A stretch of DNA of 64,000 bases from Pseudomonas sp. MIACH. Lineage in GTDB: Bacteria > Pseudomonadota > Gammaproteobacteria > Pseudomonadales > Pseudomonadaceae. The notes below the pieces were generated by a model that did no database searches, was not told the DNA's origin, and saw only the letters and a list, made by a program, of their open reading frames with translations. Location of the stretch: assembly GCF_001269925.1 (NCBI RefSeq), contig NZ_LHVO01000002.1:310001-374000 (forward strand), in the 5' to 3' direction. The position numbers and the translations under genes were made by a program. Shown here in pieces: positions 1 through 8,345 of the stretch (within the stretch, counting starts at the first letter, position 1; every line of letters begins with the position of its first letter).

Positions 1-1354
1 CGGTTGGCTTGGCAGCGTAGTTCATGCGCAGGCAATTCCTGTACTTGCCCGAGGCGGAAAAGATGCTGCCCACCGCCACCTGAACACCTTGTTCCACCAG
101 CACACGGTTGAGCTTCAACGTATCAAAACCTTCCGGCAGTTCGATCCACAGCATAAAACTGCCCTGCGGGCGGCTGGCACGGGTACCCGCTGGGAAATAG
201 CGGCTGACCCAGTCGAGCATCAAGTCGCGATTACGTTGATATTGCGTGCGCATTCGCCGTAGATGCGGCTCGAAATGCCCGCCCTTGAGAAACTCGGCAA
301 TGGCGATCTGTGGCTGTGTGGCGGTGGAACCGGTGCTGATGTACTTCATGTGCAGCACCCGCTCCAGGTACCGGCCCGGCGCCACCCAACCAATACGCAG
401 GCCCGGCGCCAGGGTCTTGGAGAACGAGCTGCACAGCAGCACGCGGCCGTCTTCGTCGAAGGATTTAATGGTGCGCGGGCGCGGGTAGCTGTAGGCAAGC
501 TCGCCATACACGTCGTCTTCGATAATCGCCACGTCAAAGCGCTGGGCCAGGTTCAGCAGCGCTCGCTTGCGTGCCTCCGGCATGATGTAGCCCAGGGGGT
601 TGTTGCAGTTTGGGGTCAGTTGGATGACCTTGATCGGCCACTGCTCCAATGCCAGTTCCAGGGCTTCGAGGCTGATGCCGGTGATCGGGTCGGTGGGGAT
701 TTCCAGGGCTTTCATGCCCAGGCCCTTGAGGGTCTGCATGGCGCCGTGGAAGCTGGGCGAGTCCACCGCAACGATGTCGCCGGGCTCACAGATGGCGTGG
801 ATGCTGGCGGACAGCGCCTCGTGGCAACCAGTGGTAATCACAATGTCCTCGGCCGTCAGTTGGCAGCCGGAGTCCAGTGACAGTCGGGCAATCTGCTCGC
901 GCAACTCCATACAGCCGAGGATGTTGTCGTAATACAGCCCCGGCAAGTCCTGGCGCCGGCTGACACGGGCCAGGCTGCGCAGCAAAGGCTTGATGGTGGG
1001 CGACAATACATCCGGCATGCCGCGACCCAACTGTATGACGTCTTTGCGCGGAACCGCGCGAATCAGTTCCAACACCAGGTCCCATTGCGAAATCTCCACC
1101 GGGCGCTGGGCCGGGCGGCTGACCTCAGGCAGCGCCGGTAACTCACGGCCCACCGGTACAAAGTAGCCGGACTTGGGCTTGGGCATCGCCAGGCCATTGT
1201 CTTCCAGCAACCGATAAGCCTGCTGCACGGTGCTCAGGCTGACCCCGTGCTCCACGCTCAAGGCGCGTACGGACGGCAGTCGATCACCGGGGCGATAGAA
1301 ACCCTGCTCGATGCGCGTGCCCAGCAATTCGGCGAGGTTGACGTAAAGCGTCAT
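1..1354 (-). CDS. MocR-type GntR/aminotransferase regulator (C-terminus cut by window edge)
   Basis: I translated this by eye from an ATG at 1354; the frame stays open to base 1, so the last few residues lie outside the window. The N-terminal ~70 residues are a GntR winged helix (GVSLSTVQQAY recognition region). The rest is a fold-type I aminotransferase domain with the PLP-binding lysine in SSFSKTLAPGLRIGW and a NCNNPLGY substrate/cofactor loop. Members of the MocR/PdxR/GabR family are PLP-sensing transcription regulators, not metabolic enzymes. It is divergent from the DUF1127 gene, and the intergenic region carries three copies of ATCTGTA that look like its operator. The effector and targets cannot be read from the sequence. 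Confidence 0.9.
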   Translation of the reverse strand, partial: MTLYVNLAELLGTRIEQGFYRPGDRLPSVRALSVEHGVSLSTVQQAYRLLEDNGLAMPKPKSGYFVPVGRELPALPEVSRPAQRPVEISQWDLVLELIRAVPRKDVIQLGRGMPDVLSPTIKPLLRSLARVSRRQDLPGLYYDNILGCMELREQIARLSLDSGCQLTAEDIVITTGCHEALSASIHAICEPGDIVAVDSPSFHGAMQTLKGLGMKALEIPTDPITGISLEALELALEQWPIKVIQLTPNCNNPLGYIMPEARKRALLNLAQRFDVAIIEDDVYGELAYSYPRPRTIKSFDEDGRVLLCSSFSKTLAPGLRIGWVAPGRYLERVLHMKYISTGSTATQPQIAIAEFLKGGHFEPHLRRMRTQYQRNRDLMLDWVSRYFPAGTRASRPQGSFMLWIELPEGFDTLKLNRVLVEQGVQVAVGSIFSASGKYRNCLRMNYAAKPT

Positions 1355-1377
1355 GGCGGTCGCTCCCAGGGGACCAG

Positions 1378-1458
1378 TACAGATAGCGGGAAAATACAGG
1401 GTTCAGCCACGTAAAGGCAGTATCTGTATGGATTTAATAAAGATTGGTTGAATCTGTA
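1378..1458. promoter_or_regulatory. Candidate MocR operator: one inverted and two direct ATCTGTA copies
   Basis: TACAGATA at 1378-1385 is an exact inverted copy of TATCTGTA at 1421-1428. ATCTGTA recurs at 1452-1458, exactly 30 bp (about three helical turns) after the second copy. MocR regulators such as GabR and PdxR bind direct and inverted repeats of this size in divergent promoters, so these are the likely binding sites. The assignment is inference from spacing and position. Confidence 0.55.
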
Positions 1459-1520
1459 ATGGTTTTGCTCGCTCACCCATTCTAGTCACTCATGGCAACA
1501 GGCAAATGAGGGGCAGCAAA

Positions 1521-1745
1521 ATGAACGGCATGAGCGATGTGCGGCTGATGTTACACAGTCAGGAATTGCAGGCTGGGCAAGAGCGGGCGACGTCGCCGCG
1601 CGAGATCAGCCGCTGGAGTCTGTTCTGGCACCGCCGTCATACGCGCAAGGCCCTGCTGCACTTGACCTGCGAGCAATTGCGCGACGTTGGATTGACTCCT
1701 GAGCAAGCGCGCCAGGAAGGCCTGAAACCCTTCTGGCGCGATTGA
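1521..1745 (+). CDS. DUF1127 domain small protein
   Basis: A 74-residue basic protein. The C-terminal half (WHRRHTRKALLHLTCEQLRD, then a conserved Gly-Leu-Thr) is the DUF1127 (YjiS-like) domain, an Arg-rich helical segment. I start it at ATG 1521 because GAGGGG at 1508-1513 is correctly spaced; an in-frame ATG at 1506 has no such site. Small DUF1127 proteins in other bacteria have been linked to RNA turnover and phosphate or stress physiology, but no function is fixed for this one. It is transcribed away from the MocR regulator, which probably controls it, and its stop codon directly abuts the end of the convergent oxidoreductase gene. Confidence 0.8.
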   Translation: MNGMSDVRLMLHSQELQAGQERATSPREISRWSLFWHRRHTRKALLHLTCEQLRDVGLTPEQARQEGLKPFWRD

Positions 1746-3038
1746 TCAGGCCAGCTCTTTGAGGCGGTGCCAGAGCATTCCCAAGGCCAGCAGCGGCGAG
1801 CGCAGGTATTTGCCGCCGGGGAAGGTGATGTGTGGCACCTGGGCGAACAGGTCGAAACGTCCCTGCTGCTGGCCACTGATGGCTTCGGCCAGCAACTTGC
1901 CCGCCAGGTGCGTGGCGTTGAGGCCATGGCCTGCATAGGCCTGGGCGTAATACACGTTGGGCTGATCCGCCAAGCGGCCGATCTGCGGCAGGCGGTTGGC
2001 GCCGATGCCGATCATGCCGCCCCATTGGTAATCGATCTTCACCTCTGCCAGCTGTGGGAATACCTGCAGCATCTTTGGCCGCATGTAGGCGCCGATGTCC
2101 TTGGGGTCGCGTCCGGAGTAGTGGCAGGCGCCGCCGAATAACAGGCGGCGGTCGGCGGACAGGCGGAAGTAATCCACCGTCACGCGCTGGTCACACACCG
2201 CCATGTTCTGCGGCAGCAGGTTGGCGGCTTGTGCTTCGCTCAACGGTTCGGTGGCGATGATGTAGCTGCCGGCGGGCAGCACCTTGCCGCTCAATTGCGG
2301 GTTCAGCCCATTCAGGTAGGCATTGCAGGCCAGCACCAGGGTCTTGGCGCGCACATGGCCCTGGGCGGTGTGCACCTTGACCTCGGGGCCGTAGTCGATA
2401 CGCGTGACTTCGGACTGTTCGAACAACTGCACACCCCATTGCTGCGCGGCGGCGGCTTCGCCGAGAGCCAGATTCAACGGGTGCAGGTGGCCGGAACCCA
2501 TGTCGATCATGCCGCCCACATAGCGGTCGGAGCCGATGACGCTGCCCATTTCGCTCGCTTGCAGCAAGCGTACTTCGTGGCGATAGCCCAGGCTGCGCAG
2601 TTCTTCGGCGTCTTCGGCCAGGCCGTGCAGGTCGCGAGGCTTGTTGGCCAGGTCGCAGTAGCCCCAGGTCAGGTCACAGGGGATCTGGTAGCGTTCGACA
2701 CGTTCACGCACGATCTCCACGGCTTCCAGGCCCATCAGCTTCATCTGGCGCACGCCATCGGTGCCGATCACGTTGGTGAACTGCTCCAGGCCATGGCCGA
2801 CGCCGCGAATCAACTGGCCGCCATTGCGCCCGCTGGCGCCCCAGGCGATCTTGCGCGCCTCCAGCAGCACCACACTGAAGCCGCGCTCAGCCAGCTCCAG
2901 GGCCGTGTTGAGCCCGGAGAAACCGCCGCCGATCACGCACACATCGGCGCTCACTTCGCCCGTCAACGCTGGGTAATCGGGTTGCGGCACGCTGCTGGCG
3001 GCGTAGTAGGAAGCGGTGTGCCGGGTGCTGGCAGTCAT
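1746..3038 (-). CDS. pauB4: FAD-dependent gamma-glutamylputrescine oxidoreductase-like (PauB/PuuB family)
   Basis: A 430-residue DAO-family flavoprotein. The Rossmann FAD motif VCVIGGGFSGLNTALELAER lies near residue 35, followed by the GASGRNGGQL segment typical of PuuB/PauB oxidases; the C-terminal YYAQAYAGHGLNATHLAGKL is the second FAD/substrate region. The family oxidises gamma-glutamylated polyamines, releasing H2O2. I chose ATG 3038 because AGGG lies nine bases upstream; ATG 3047 would sit on top of that site. The neighbourhood (dad genes, PauR-type repressor) matches the P. aeruginosa locus where this gene is called pauB4, so the symbol is assigned by synteny. The exact polyamine cannot be read from sequence. 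Confidence 0.8.
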   Translation of the reverse strand: MTASTRHTASYYAASSVPQPDYPALTGEVSADVCVIGGGFSGLNTALELAERGFSVVLLEARKIAWGASGRNGGQLIRGVGHGLEQFTNVIGTDGVRQMKLMGLEAVEIVRERVERYQIPCDLTWGYCDLANKPRDLHGLAEDAEELRSLGYRHEVRLLQASEMGSVIGSDRYVGGMIDMGSGHLHPLNLALGEAAAAQQWGVQLFEQSEVTRIDYGPEVKVHTAQGHVRAKTLVLACNAYLNGLNPQLSGKVLPAGSYIIATEPLSEAQAANLLPQNMAVCDQRVTVDYFRLSADRRLLFGGACHYSGRDPKDIGAYMRPKMLQVFPQLAEVKIDYQWGGMIGIGANRLPQIGRLADQPNVYYAQAYAGHGLNATHLAGKLLAEAISGQQQGRFDLFAQVPHITFPGGKYLRSPLLALGMLWHRLKELA

Positions 3039-3153
3039 GGGGAGCATCCCTGTTTGGAAAATTTGACGCAGGATACAGCGGTCGGACGAAGCTGTCTGCG
3101 CAGGGCGTTTTGCTTCAGAATCCACCTCTATTTGCCGTTCGGTACGTGTTTCG

Positions 3154-3507
3154 ATGAGTTGCAACAGTCAGAAAATCAGCGCGCTGCGCCGTCAGATTCC
3201 TTCGTTCGAGTGCGTCCCTGGCTGCCACGACTGCTGTGGGCCGGTCACCACTTCGCCCGAGGAAATGTCGCGCCTGCCACGCAAGACCGCTGCCGAGCAG
3301 GACGCGGCGATGGACGAGCTGAACTGCGTGCACCTGGGCCCCAACGGCTGCACCGTGTATGACGAGCGGCCGCTGATCTGTCGGCTGTTCGGCACCACCA
3401 AGACCTTGCCTTGCCCCAATGGGCGCGGGCCGGTGGAGCTGATTCACCCTCGGGTGGAGAAGCAGATCCATGAGTACATGGCGAGCACCCGGCAGGTGCT
3501 GGTCTGA
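3154..3507 (+). CDS. YkgJ family cysteine cluster protein
   Basis: A 117-residue protein with the UPF0153/YkgJ cysteine pattern: CVPGCHDCC near the N-terminus, then NCVHLGPNGCTVYDERPLICR, typical of proteins coordinating zinc or an Fe-S cluster. There are no membrane segments or signal peptide. It is divergent from the PauB-like oxidase (115 bp between starts) and convergent with dadR. No clear Shine-Dalgarno precedes ATG 3154. The biochemical role of the family is unknown; the metal-binding cysteines are the only reliable functional cue. Confidence 0.8.
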   Translation: MSCNSQKISALRRQIPSFECVPGCHDCCGPVTTSPEEMSRLPRKTAAEQDAAMDELNCVHLGPNGCTVYDERPLICRLFGTTKTLPCPNGRGPVELIHPRVEKQIHEYMASTRQVLV

Positions 3508-3517
3508 CAGGCGTATG

Positions 3518-3540
3518 TGCCGATCAGTCAGGGATCGGCA
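3518..3540. terminator. Hairpin between convergent YkgJ and dadR genes
   Basis: TGCCGATC (3518-3525) and GATCGGCA (3533-3540) form a perfect 8-bp stem with a 7-base loop across the dadR stop codon, 11 bp after the ykgJ stop. There is no U-tract on either side, so it may be a weak bidirectional terminator or 3'-end stabiliser. Confidence 0.35.
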
Positions 3541-4012
3541 GGTTCAGGCTCTCTTTCACCTCTTCCATCACGATATAGCTCTTCGATTCCCGCACATGGG
3601 GCAGCTTGAGCAGGATATCGCCGAGCAATTTGCGGTACGAGGCCATCTCGGAAATTCGCGCTTTCACCAGGTAGTCGAAGTCTCCCGAGACCAGGTGGCA
3701 CTCCAAGACATGGGGCAGTTTCAGCACGGCGCGGCGGAACTCTTCAAAGGTGTCGCCGGATTTGTAATCGAGGCTGATCTCGACAAATACCAGCAAACTT
3801 CCCTTCAAATGCTGTGGGTTTAGACGCGCGTTGTAGCCCATGATGATCCCCTCGCGCTCCAGTCGCCGTACCCGCTCGGTACACGGCGTGGTGGAGAGCC
3901 CGACCTTTTCCCCCAGCTCGGTGAACGAAATTCGCCCGTCGGTTTGCAGGATGCGCAGGATGTTGCGGTCGATCTTGTCCAGCTCCCGCTTGGTCTGGGT
4001 GTTGGTACGCAT
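3524..4012 (-). CDS. dadR: Lrp/AsnC family regulator of the D-alanine catabolic genes
   Basis: A 162-residue protein. An AsnC-type helix-turn-helix occupies residues ~10-70 (GRISFTELGEKVGLSTTPCTERVRRL region), and an RAM/Lrp ligand-binding alpha-beta sandwich follows (GDFDYLVKARI). Length matches Lrp (~160). ATG 4012 has AGAGG ten bases upstream; a longer frame to 4135 reads through the promoter region and is unlikely. It is divergent from dadA. In P. aeruginosa the Lrp-type regulator of this locus (DadR) activates dadAX in response to alanine, and synteny supports the same role here. Annotation as plain lrp would also be defensible. Confidence 0.88.
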   Translation of the reverse strand: MRTNTQTKRELDKIDRNILRILQTDGRISFTELGEKVGLSTTPCTERVRRLEREGIIMGYNARLNPQHLKGSLLVFVEISLDYKSGDTFEEFRRAVLKLPHVLECHLVSGDFDYLVKARISEMASYRKLLGDILLKLPHVRESKSYIVMEEVKESLNLPIPD

Positions 4013-4168
4013 AGGGGATACGCCTCTGTGAAAAGGGTTTTTGCCGAGAATTGTCGCCAAATATAGGCATTTATATAGTGAAATGCACTGGTGATTGCTT
4101 TTTATACTGCGCCCATCATTGCTCGAATAACACACGTCAGCGGCTAAGCCCGTGATGAGGATATAAAA

Positions 4169-5470
4169 ATGCGCGTTCTGGTCTTAGGTAGCGGCGTCAT
4201 TGGTGTGACCAGTGCCTACTATTTGGCGCGGGCCGGCTTTGAAGTCGTTGTAGTCGACCGTCAGCCTGCGGCTGCCATGGAAACCAGTTTCGCCAACGCC
4301 GGCCAGGTGTCCCCAGGCTATGCATCGCCATGGGCCGCGCCGGGCGTGCCGCTCAAGGCCATCAAGTGGCTGCTGCAACGCCACGCGCCGCTGGCGATCA
4401 AGGCCACTGCCGATATCGACCAATACCTGTGGATGGCGCAGATGCTGCGCAACTGCACCGCCAGCCGTTATGCGGTGAACAAGGAGCGCATGGTGCGCCT
4501 GTCCGAGTACAGCCGTGACTGCCTCGACGAATTACGTGCCGAAACCGGCATCGCCTACGAAGGCCGCAGCCTCGGGACTACCCAGTTGTTCCGCACCCAG
4601 GCCCAGTTGGATGGCGCCGCCAAAGACATCGCCGTGTTGAAAGAGTCCGGCGTGCCATTCGAACTGCTCGACCGCGCCGGTATCGCCCGTGTTGAGCCGG
4701 CCCTGGCCAGTGTCACCGATATTCTCGCCGGTGCCCTGCGCCTGCCCAACGACCAGACCGGCGACTGCCAGATGTTCACCTCCCGCTTGGCCGAGATGTG
4801 CAAGCAGTTGGGCGTGGAGTTCCGCTTCGAACAGGACATCCAGCGCCTCGACTACGCCGGCGAGCGCGTCAACGGCGTGTGGATCGACGGCAAGCTGGAA
4901 ACCGCCGACCGCTACGTGCTGGCCCTCGGCAGCTACTCGCCGAAGCTGCTCAAGCCGCTGGGGATCAAGGCGCCGGTGTACCCGCTCAAGGGTTACTCGC
5001 TGACGGTGCCGATCACCAACCCGGCGATGGCGCCAACGTCGACCATTCTCGATGAGACCTACAAGGTCGCCATCACCCGTTTCGACAACCGCATCCGCGT
5101 CGGCGGCATGGCTGAAATAGCCGGTTTTGACCTGTCGCTTAACCCGCGTCGGCGTGAAACCCTGGAGATGATCGTCAACGACCTTTATCCTCAGGGCGGC
5201 GATCTGGCCGAAGCCACGTTCTGGACCGGCCTGCGTCCGACCACACCCGACGGCACGCCGATTGTCGGTGCCACGCCATTCAAGAACCTGTTCCTGAACA
5301 CCGGCCATGGCACCCTCGGTTGGACCATGGCGTGCGGCTCCGGGCGCTTGCTGGCTGATCTGATGGCGAAGAAAACGCCGCAGATCAGCGCCGAAGGCCT
5401 CGATATTTCCCGTTATGGCAACCACCAGGAGTCTGCAAAACATGTCAATCCAGCGCCAGCTCACCAATGA
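4169..5470 (+). CDS. dadA: D-amino acid dehydrogenase small subunit
   Basis: A 433-residue FAD enzyme that oxidises D-alanine and other D-amino acids to 2-oxo acids, feeding electrons to the respiratory chain at the inner membrane. The FAD fingerprint [19 protein letters not shown] lies at residues ~4-22. The signature [20 protein letters not shown] and the C-terminal [19 protein letters not shown] are diagnostic of DadA. GAGGATAT precedes ATG 4169. It heads dadA-ridA-dadX: the ridA start lies 29 bp inside its 3' end. The divergent dadR regulator is presumably its activator. Confidence 0.97.
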   Translation: MRVLVLGSGVIGVTSAYYLARAGFEVVVVDRQPAAAMETSFANAGQVSPGYASPWAAPGVPLKAIKWLLQRHAPLAIKATADIDQYLWMAQMLRNCTASRYAVNKERMVRLSEYSRDCLDELRAETGIAYEGRSLGTTQLFRTQAQLDGAAKDIAVLKESGVPFELLDRAGIARVEPALASVTDILAGALRLPNDQTGDCQMFTSRLAEMCKQLGVEFRFEQDIQRLDYAGERVNGVWIDGKLETADRYVLALGSYSPKLLKPLGIKAPVYPLKGYSLTVPITNPAMAPTSTILDETYKVAITRFDNRIRVGGMAEIAGFDLSLNPRRRETLEMIVNDLYPQGGDLAEATFWTGLRPTTPDGTPIVGATPFKNLFLNTGHGTLGWTMACGSGRLLADLMAKKTPQISAEGLDISRYGNHQESAKHVNPAPAHQ

Positions 5471-5795
5471 GCGCATGAGCCAGATCGTTGTTCACAGCGG
5501 TACCGTGTATCTGGCCGGGCAAGTCGGTGACGACATGAACGCCGGGATCGAACAGCAGACCCGTGAAACCCTGGCCAATATCGAGCGTTTGCTGGACTTG
5601 GCGGGCACCGACAAAACCAAGCTGCTGTCGGTGACGATCTACCTGAAAGACATCGACGCCGACTTCGCCGGCATGAACGCGGTGTGGGACAAGTGGCTGC
5701 CCAAAGGCTTCGCCCCGGCCCGTGCCACGGTTGAAGCCAAGCTGTGCGAACCGCAAATCCTGGTAGAGCTGTCCGTCGTGGCTGCATTGCCTTAA
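5442..5795 (+). CDS. RidA family reactive imine/enamine deaminase
   Basis: A 117-residue RidA/YjgF protein. Family hallmarks are [10 protein letters not shown], the helix [19 protein letters not shown] and the C-terminal PARATVEAK with the catalytic arginine. RidA proteins hydrolyse 2-aminoacrylate and related imines made by PLP or FAD enzymes, which fits its place between a D-amino acid dehydrogenase (imine producer) and an alanine racemase. Start ATG 5442 has AGGAG ahead of it and overlaps the dadA 3' end by 29 bp, implying translational coupling. An in-frame upstream ATG at 5415 lacks a ribosome site. Confidence 0.92.
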   Translation: MSIQRQLTNERMSQIVVHSGTVYLAGQVGDDMNAGIEQQTRETLANIERLLDLAGTDKTKLLSVTIYLKDIDADFAGMNAVWDKWLPKGFAPARATVEAKLCEPQILVELSVVAALP

Positions 5796-5875
5796 ACAAC
5801 GATCCCTCTCCCGGTGCCGAAGCTGTTAGGCGGTGCCGGTTTTTTCATCATTTTGCCGCCTAGAAGCCTGCCGCC

Positions 5876-6949
5876 ATGCGTCCTGCCCGTGCCCTGATCG
5901 ACCTCCAAGCCCTGCGCCACAACTACCAATTGGCCCGTGAAGTCACGGGCGCCAAGGCCCTCGCGGTGGTCAAGGCCGACGCCTACGGCCATGGTGCCGT
6001 GCGCGTCGCCCAGGCGCTCGAAGCCGAGGCCGACGGGTTTGCCGTGGCGTGCATCGAAGAAGCGTTGGAGCTGCGCGCCGCCGGTATTCGCGCGCCAGTG
6101 CTGCTACTGGAAGGCTTTTTCGAGGCCGATGAGCTGCCGTTGATCGTCGAGCATGACTTCTGGTGCGTGGTGCATTCGCTGTGGCAACTGGAGGCCATCG
6201 AACAGGCCAGCCTGCTCAAGCCGCTGACTATCTGGCTCAAGCTCGATTCGGGCATGCACCGCGTTGGCCTGCACCCCAAGGATTACCACGAGGCTTACCA
6301 GCGCCTGCTGGCCAGCGGTAAAGTCGCGAAGATTGTGTTGATGAGCCATTTTGCCCGCGCCGATGAACTCGATTGCGTCAGCAGCACCGAGCAAGTGGCG
6401 GTATTTGAGGCCGCGCGCCAAGGTCTGGTGGCTGAAGTCAGCCTGCGCAATTCGCCGTCGGTGCTGGGCTGGCCGAGCGTGTCCAGCGACTGGGTGCGTC
6501 CGGGCATCATGCTTTACGGTGCCACACCGTTTGGTGAGGGCCAGGCCTTGGCTGCGCGCTTGCAGCCGGTGATGACCCTGGAATCGAAAGTGATCTGCGT
6601 GCGTGAACTGCCAGCCGGCGAGCCGGTGGGCTACGGCGCCCGGTTCATCACACCTAAACCGATGCGTATCGGCGTGGTTGCCATGGGTTATGCCGACGGC
6701 TACCCGCGCCATGCGCCCACCGGCACGCCGGTACTGGTGGCGGGGCAGCGCAGCCAATTGCTGGGGCGCGTGTCCATGGACATGCTGTGCATCGATCTGA
6801 CGGACGTGCCTGAGGCGGGTCTTGGCTCCACGGTAGAGCTGTGGGGCAAAAACATCCTCGCCAGTGACGTCGCCGTCGCCGCTGAGACCATTCCGTACCA
6901 GATCTTTTGCAACCTGCGTCGTGTGCCAAGGCTCTATTCCGGCGCTTGA
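5876..6949 (+). CDS. dadX: Catabolic alanine racemase
   Basis: A 357-residue fold-type III PLP enzyme interconverting L- and D-alanine. The PLP lysine is K33 in [11 protein letters not shown]; the RNSPS loop and the catalytic tyrosine in GYGARF are present, as is the C-terminal beta domain ([14 protein letters not shown]). Its place behind dadA marks it as the catabolic racemase that feeds L-alanine to DadA. The 80-bp gap after ridA holds no clear terminator, so it is probably co-transcribed. Confidence 0.95.
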   Translation: MRPARALIDLQALRHNYQLAREVTGAKALAVVKADAYGHGAVRVAQALEAEADGFAVACIEEALELRAAGIRAPVLLLEGFFEADELPLIVEHDFWCVVHSLWQLEAIEQASLLKPLTIWLKLDSGMHRVGLHPKDYHEAYQRLLASGKVAKIVLMSHFARADELDCVSSTEQVAVFEAARQGLVAEVSLRNSPSVLGWPSVSSDWVRPGIMLYGATPFGEGQALAARLQPVMTLESKVICVRELPAGEPVGYGARFITPKPMRIGVVAMGYADGYPRHAPTGTPVLVAGQRSQLLGRVSMDMLCIDLTDVPEAGLGSTVELWGKNILASDVAVAAETIPYQIFCNLRRVPRLYSGA

Positions 6950-6991
6950 CCGTCAGGCACGAACACCGCTCCCTGGGATTTAGGCCCAAGT

Positions 6992-7037
6992 GTTGTAAAT
7001 ACTGAACGCTGTCGCCATGATAACGCTCAATTACAAC
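6992..7037. promoter_or_regulatory. Inverted repeat upstream of the pauR-like gene (possible autoregulatory operator)
   Basis: GTTGTAA at 6992-6998 and TTACAAC at 7031-7037 are perfect inverted copies, enclosing the near-inverted pair TGAACGCT / AACGCTCA. It lies 28 bp upstream of the start codon. Repressors of the PauR/PuuR class usually control their own promoters, so this is a plausible operator. Confidence 0.4.
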
Positions 7038-7065
7038 AAAGCCTGAATCCTAGGAGGCACCTGCA

Positions 7066-7614
7066 TTGGACGTCGGCGAACGACTGCAATCCATCCGTAA
7101 ACTGAAGGGTCTTTCCCAGCGTGAGCTCGCCAAGCGCGCGGGTGTCACCAACAGCACCATTTCGATGATCGAAAAAAACAGTGTCAGCCCTTCCATCAGC
7201 TCCTTACGCAAGGTGCTGGGCGGCATTCCCATGTCGATGGTCGAGTTCTTTTCCGAAGAGATCCTCCAGGAAATACCGACGCAGATCGTCTATAAAGCCA
7301 ATGAGCTGATCGACATCTCTGACGGCGCCGTCACCATGAAACTGGTGGGCCGGGCGCACCCGAGCCGGGCAATTGCATTTCTCAACGAGATCTACCCGCC
7401 TGGCGCCGACACCGGCGAAGAAATGCTCACCCACGAGGGCGAAGAAACCGGGATTCTGGTGGAAGGCCGTTTGGAATTGGTGGTCGGTCTTGAAACTTTT
7501 GTGCTCGAAGCCGGCGATAGCTACTACTTTGAAAGCACCAAGCCTCATCGTTTCCGTAATCCGTTCGATGTGCCGGCGCGACTAATCAGCGCAGCCACAC
7601 CCGCGAACTTTTAA
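7066..7614 (+). CDS. pauR: XRE/cupin polyamine-catabolism repressor (PauR/PuuR family)
   Basis: A 182-residue two-domain regulator. An XRE helix-turn-helix lies at residues ~5-60 (LSQRELAKRAGVTNSTISMIEKN) and a C-terminal cupin at ~110-180 (HEGEETGILVEGRLELVVG, then ESTKPHRFRNP). The start is TTG 7066, chosen because TAGGAGG at 7051-7057 is ideally spaced. The size and the position next to dadX and cytochrome c5 match P. aeruginosa PauR, the repressor of gamma-glutamylated putrescine/cadaverine catabolism; the pauB4-like oxidase ~4 kb upstream is a likely target. Symbol given by synteny and family. Confidence 0.85.
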   Translation: MDVGERLQSIRKLKGLSQRELAKRAGVTNSTISMIEKNSVSPSISSLRKVLGGIPMSMVEFFSEEILQEIPTQIVYKANELIDISDGAVTMKLVGRAHPSRAIAFLNEIYPPGADTGEEMLTHEGEETGILVEGRLELVVGLETFVLEAGDSYYFESTKPHRFRNPFDVPARLISAATPANF

Positions 7615-7783
7615 CAAAAGAGGCGTCCTGCCAGCGTTGCAGAGACACCCGAGCAGCATTCCGCGAGACTGAATCTCCCTTTGTTTAATAGGGTTGTTTC
7701 GGCCGGACGGGCTAACCGTTATACTTTCGCCGCCTGCGAAACCGTGGCCGCAGGCGTGAATAGCCACCATTGAGGGTGAACGC

Positions 7784-8209
7784 GTGAACCTAATTATGAA
7801 AATGCTGGCTGCACCAGCAACCGTACTGGCCCTATGGGCTGTCAGCGCTCAAGCTGCGACCAATGATGAAATTGCCAAGCGCCTGGAGCCTGTGGGCCAG
7901 GTGTGCGTTCAGGGGCAAGAGTGCAAGGGGATGGAAGTGGCTGTGGCAGCGGGCGGCGGCGGTGGAGCGAAAACACCAGATGACGTGATCGCCAAACACT
8001 GCAACGCGTGCCACGGCACCGGTTTGCTGGGCGCGCCGAAAATCGGCGACACCGCTGCCTGGAAAGAACGCGCTGATCACCAAGGCGGTCTCGACGGCAT
8101 CCTGGCCAAGGCGATCACCGGTATCAACGCCATGCCGCCAAAAGGCACCTGTGCTGATTGCTCGGATGATGAGCTTAAAGGTGCAATCAAGAAGATGTCC
8201 GGCCTGTAA
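7784..8209 (+). CDS. cycB: Cytochrome c5 (periplasmic monoheme)
   Basis: A 141-residue exported protein. A signal peptide (residues ~1-25, ending AQA) is followed by a linker with a Gly run, then one class I c-type heme site, CNACH, with a downstream methionine ligand in ITGINAMPPKGTC. Two further cysteines near the C-terminus (CADC) form the disulfide typical of cytochrome c5. The start is GTG 7784 with GAGGGTG just upstream; ATG 7796 would also leave a signal peptide. It probably shuttles electrons to terminal oxidases or periplasmic reductases. Confidence 0.9.
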   Translation: MNLIMKMLAAPATVLALWAVSAQAATNDEIAKRLEPVGQVCVQGQECKGMEVAVAAGGGGGAKTPDDVIAKHCNACHGTGLLGAPKIGDTAAWKERADHQGGLDGILAKAITGINAMPPKGTCADCSDDELKGAIKKMSGL

Positions 8210-8230
8210 CCGTCGATCTTCGCCAAAAAC

Positions 8231-8252
8231 GCCGCTTACGAGCGGCTTTTTT
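8231..8252 (+). terminator. Rho-independent terminator after cytochrome c5
   Basis: GCCGCT-TACG-AGCGGC (8231-8246) forms a 6-bp stem with a tetraloop followed by a run of T, 22 bp after the cytochrome stop. Confidence 0.9.
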
Positions 8253-8345
8253 GTGCCCGTAATTTGTGTTTCGAAGCTGTTCTTTGCAGCAAAGACCCGC
8301 CACTCTCTGTCCAACCCCTAATCACGGAATGTTCAGGAGGGTCGG

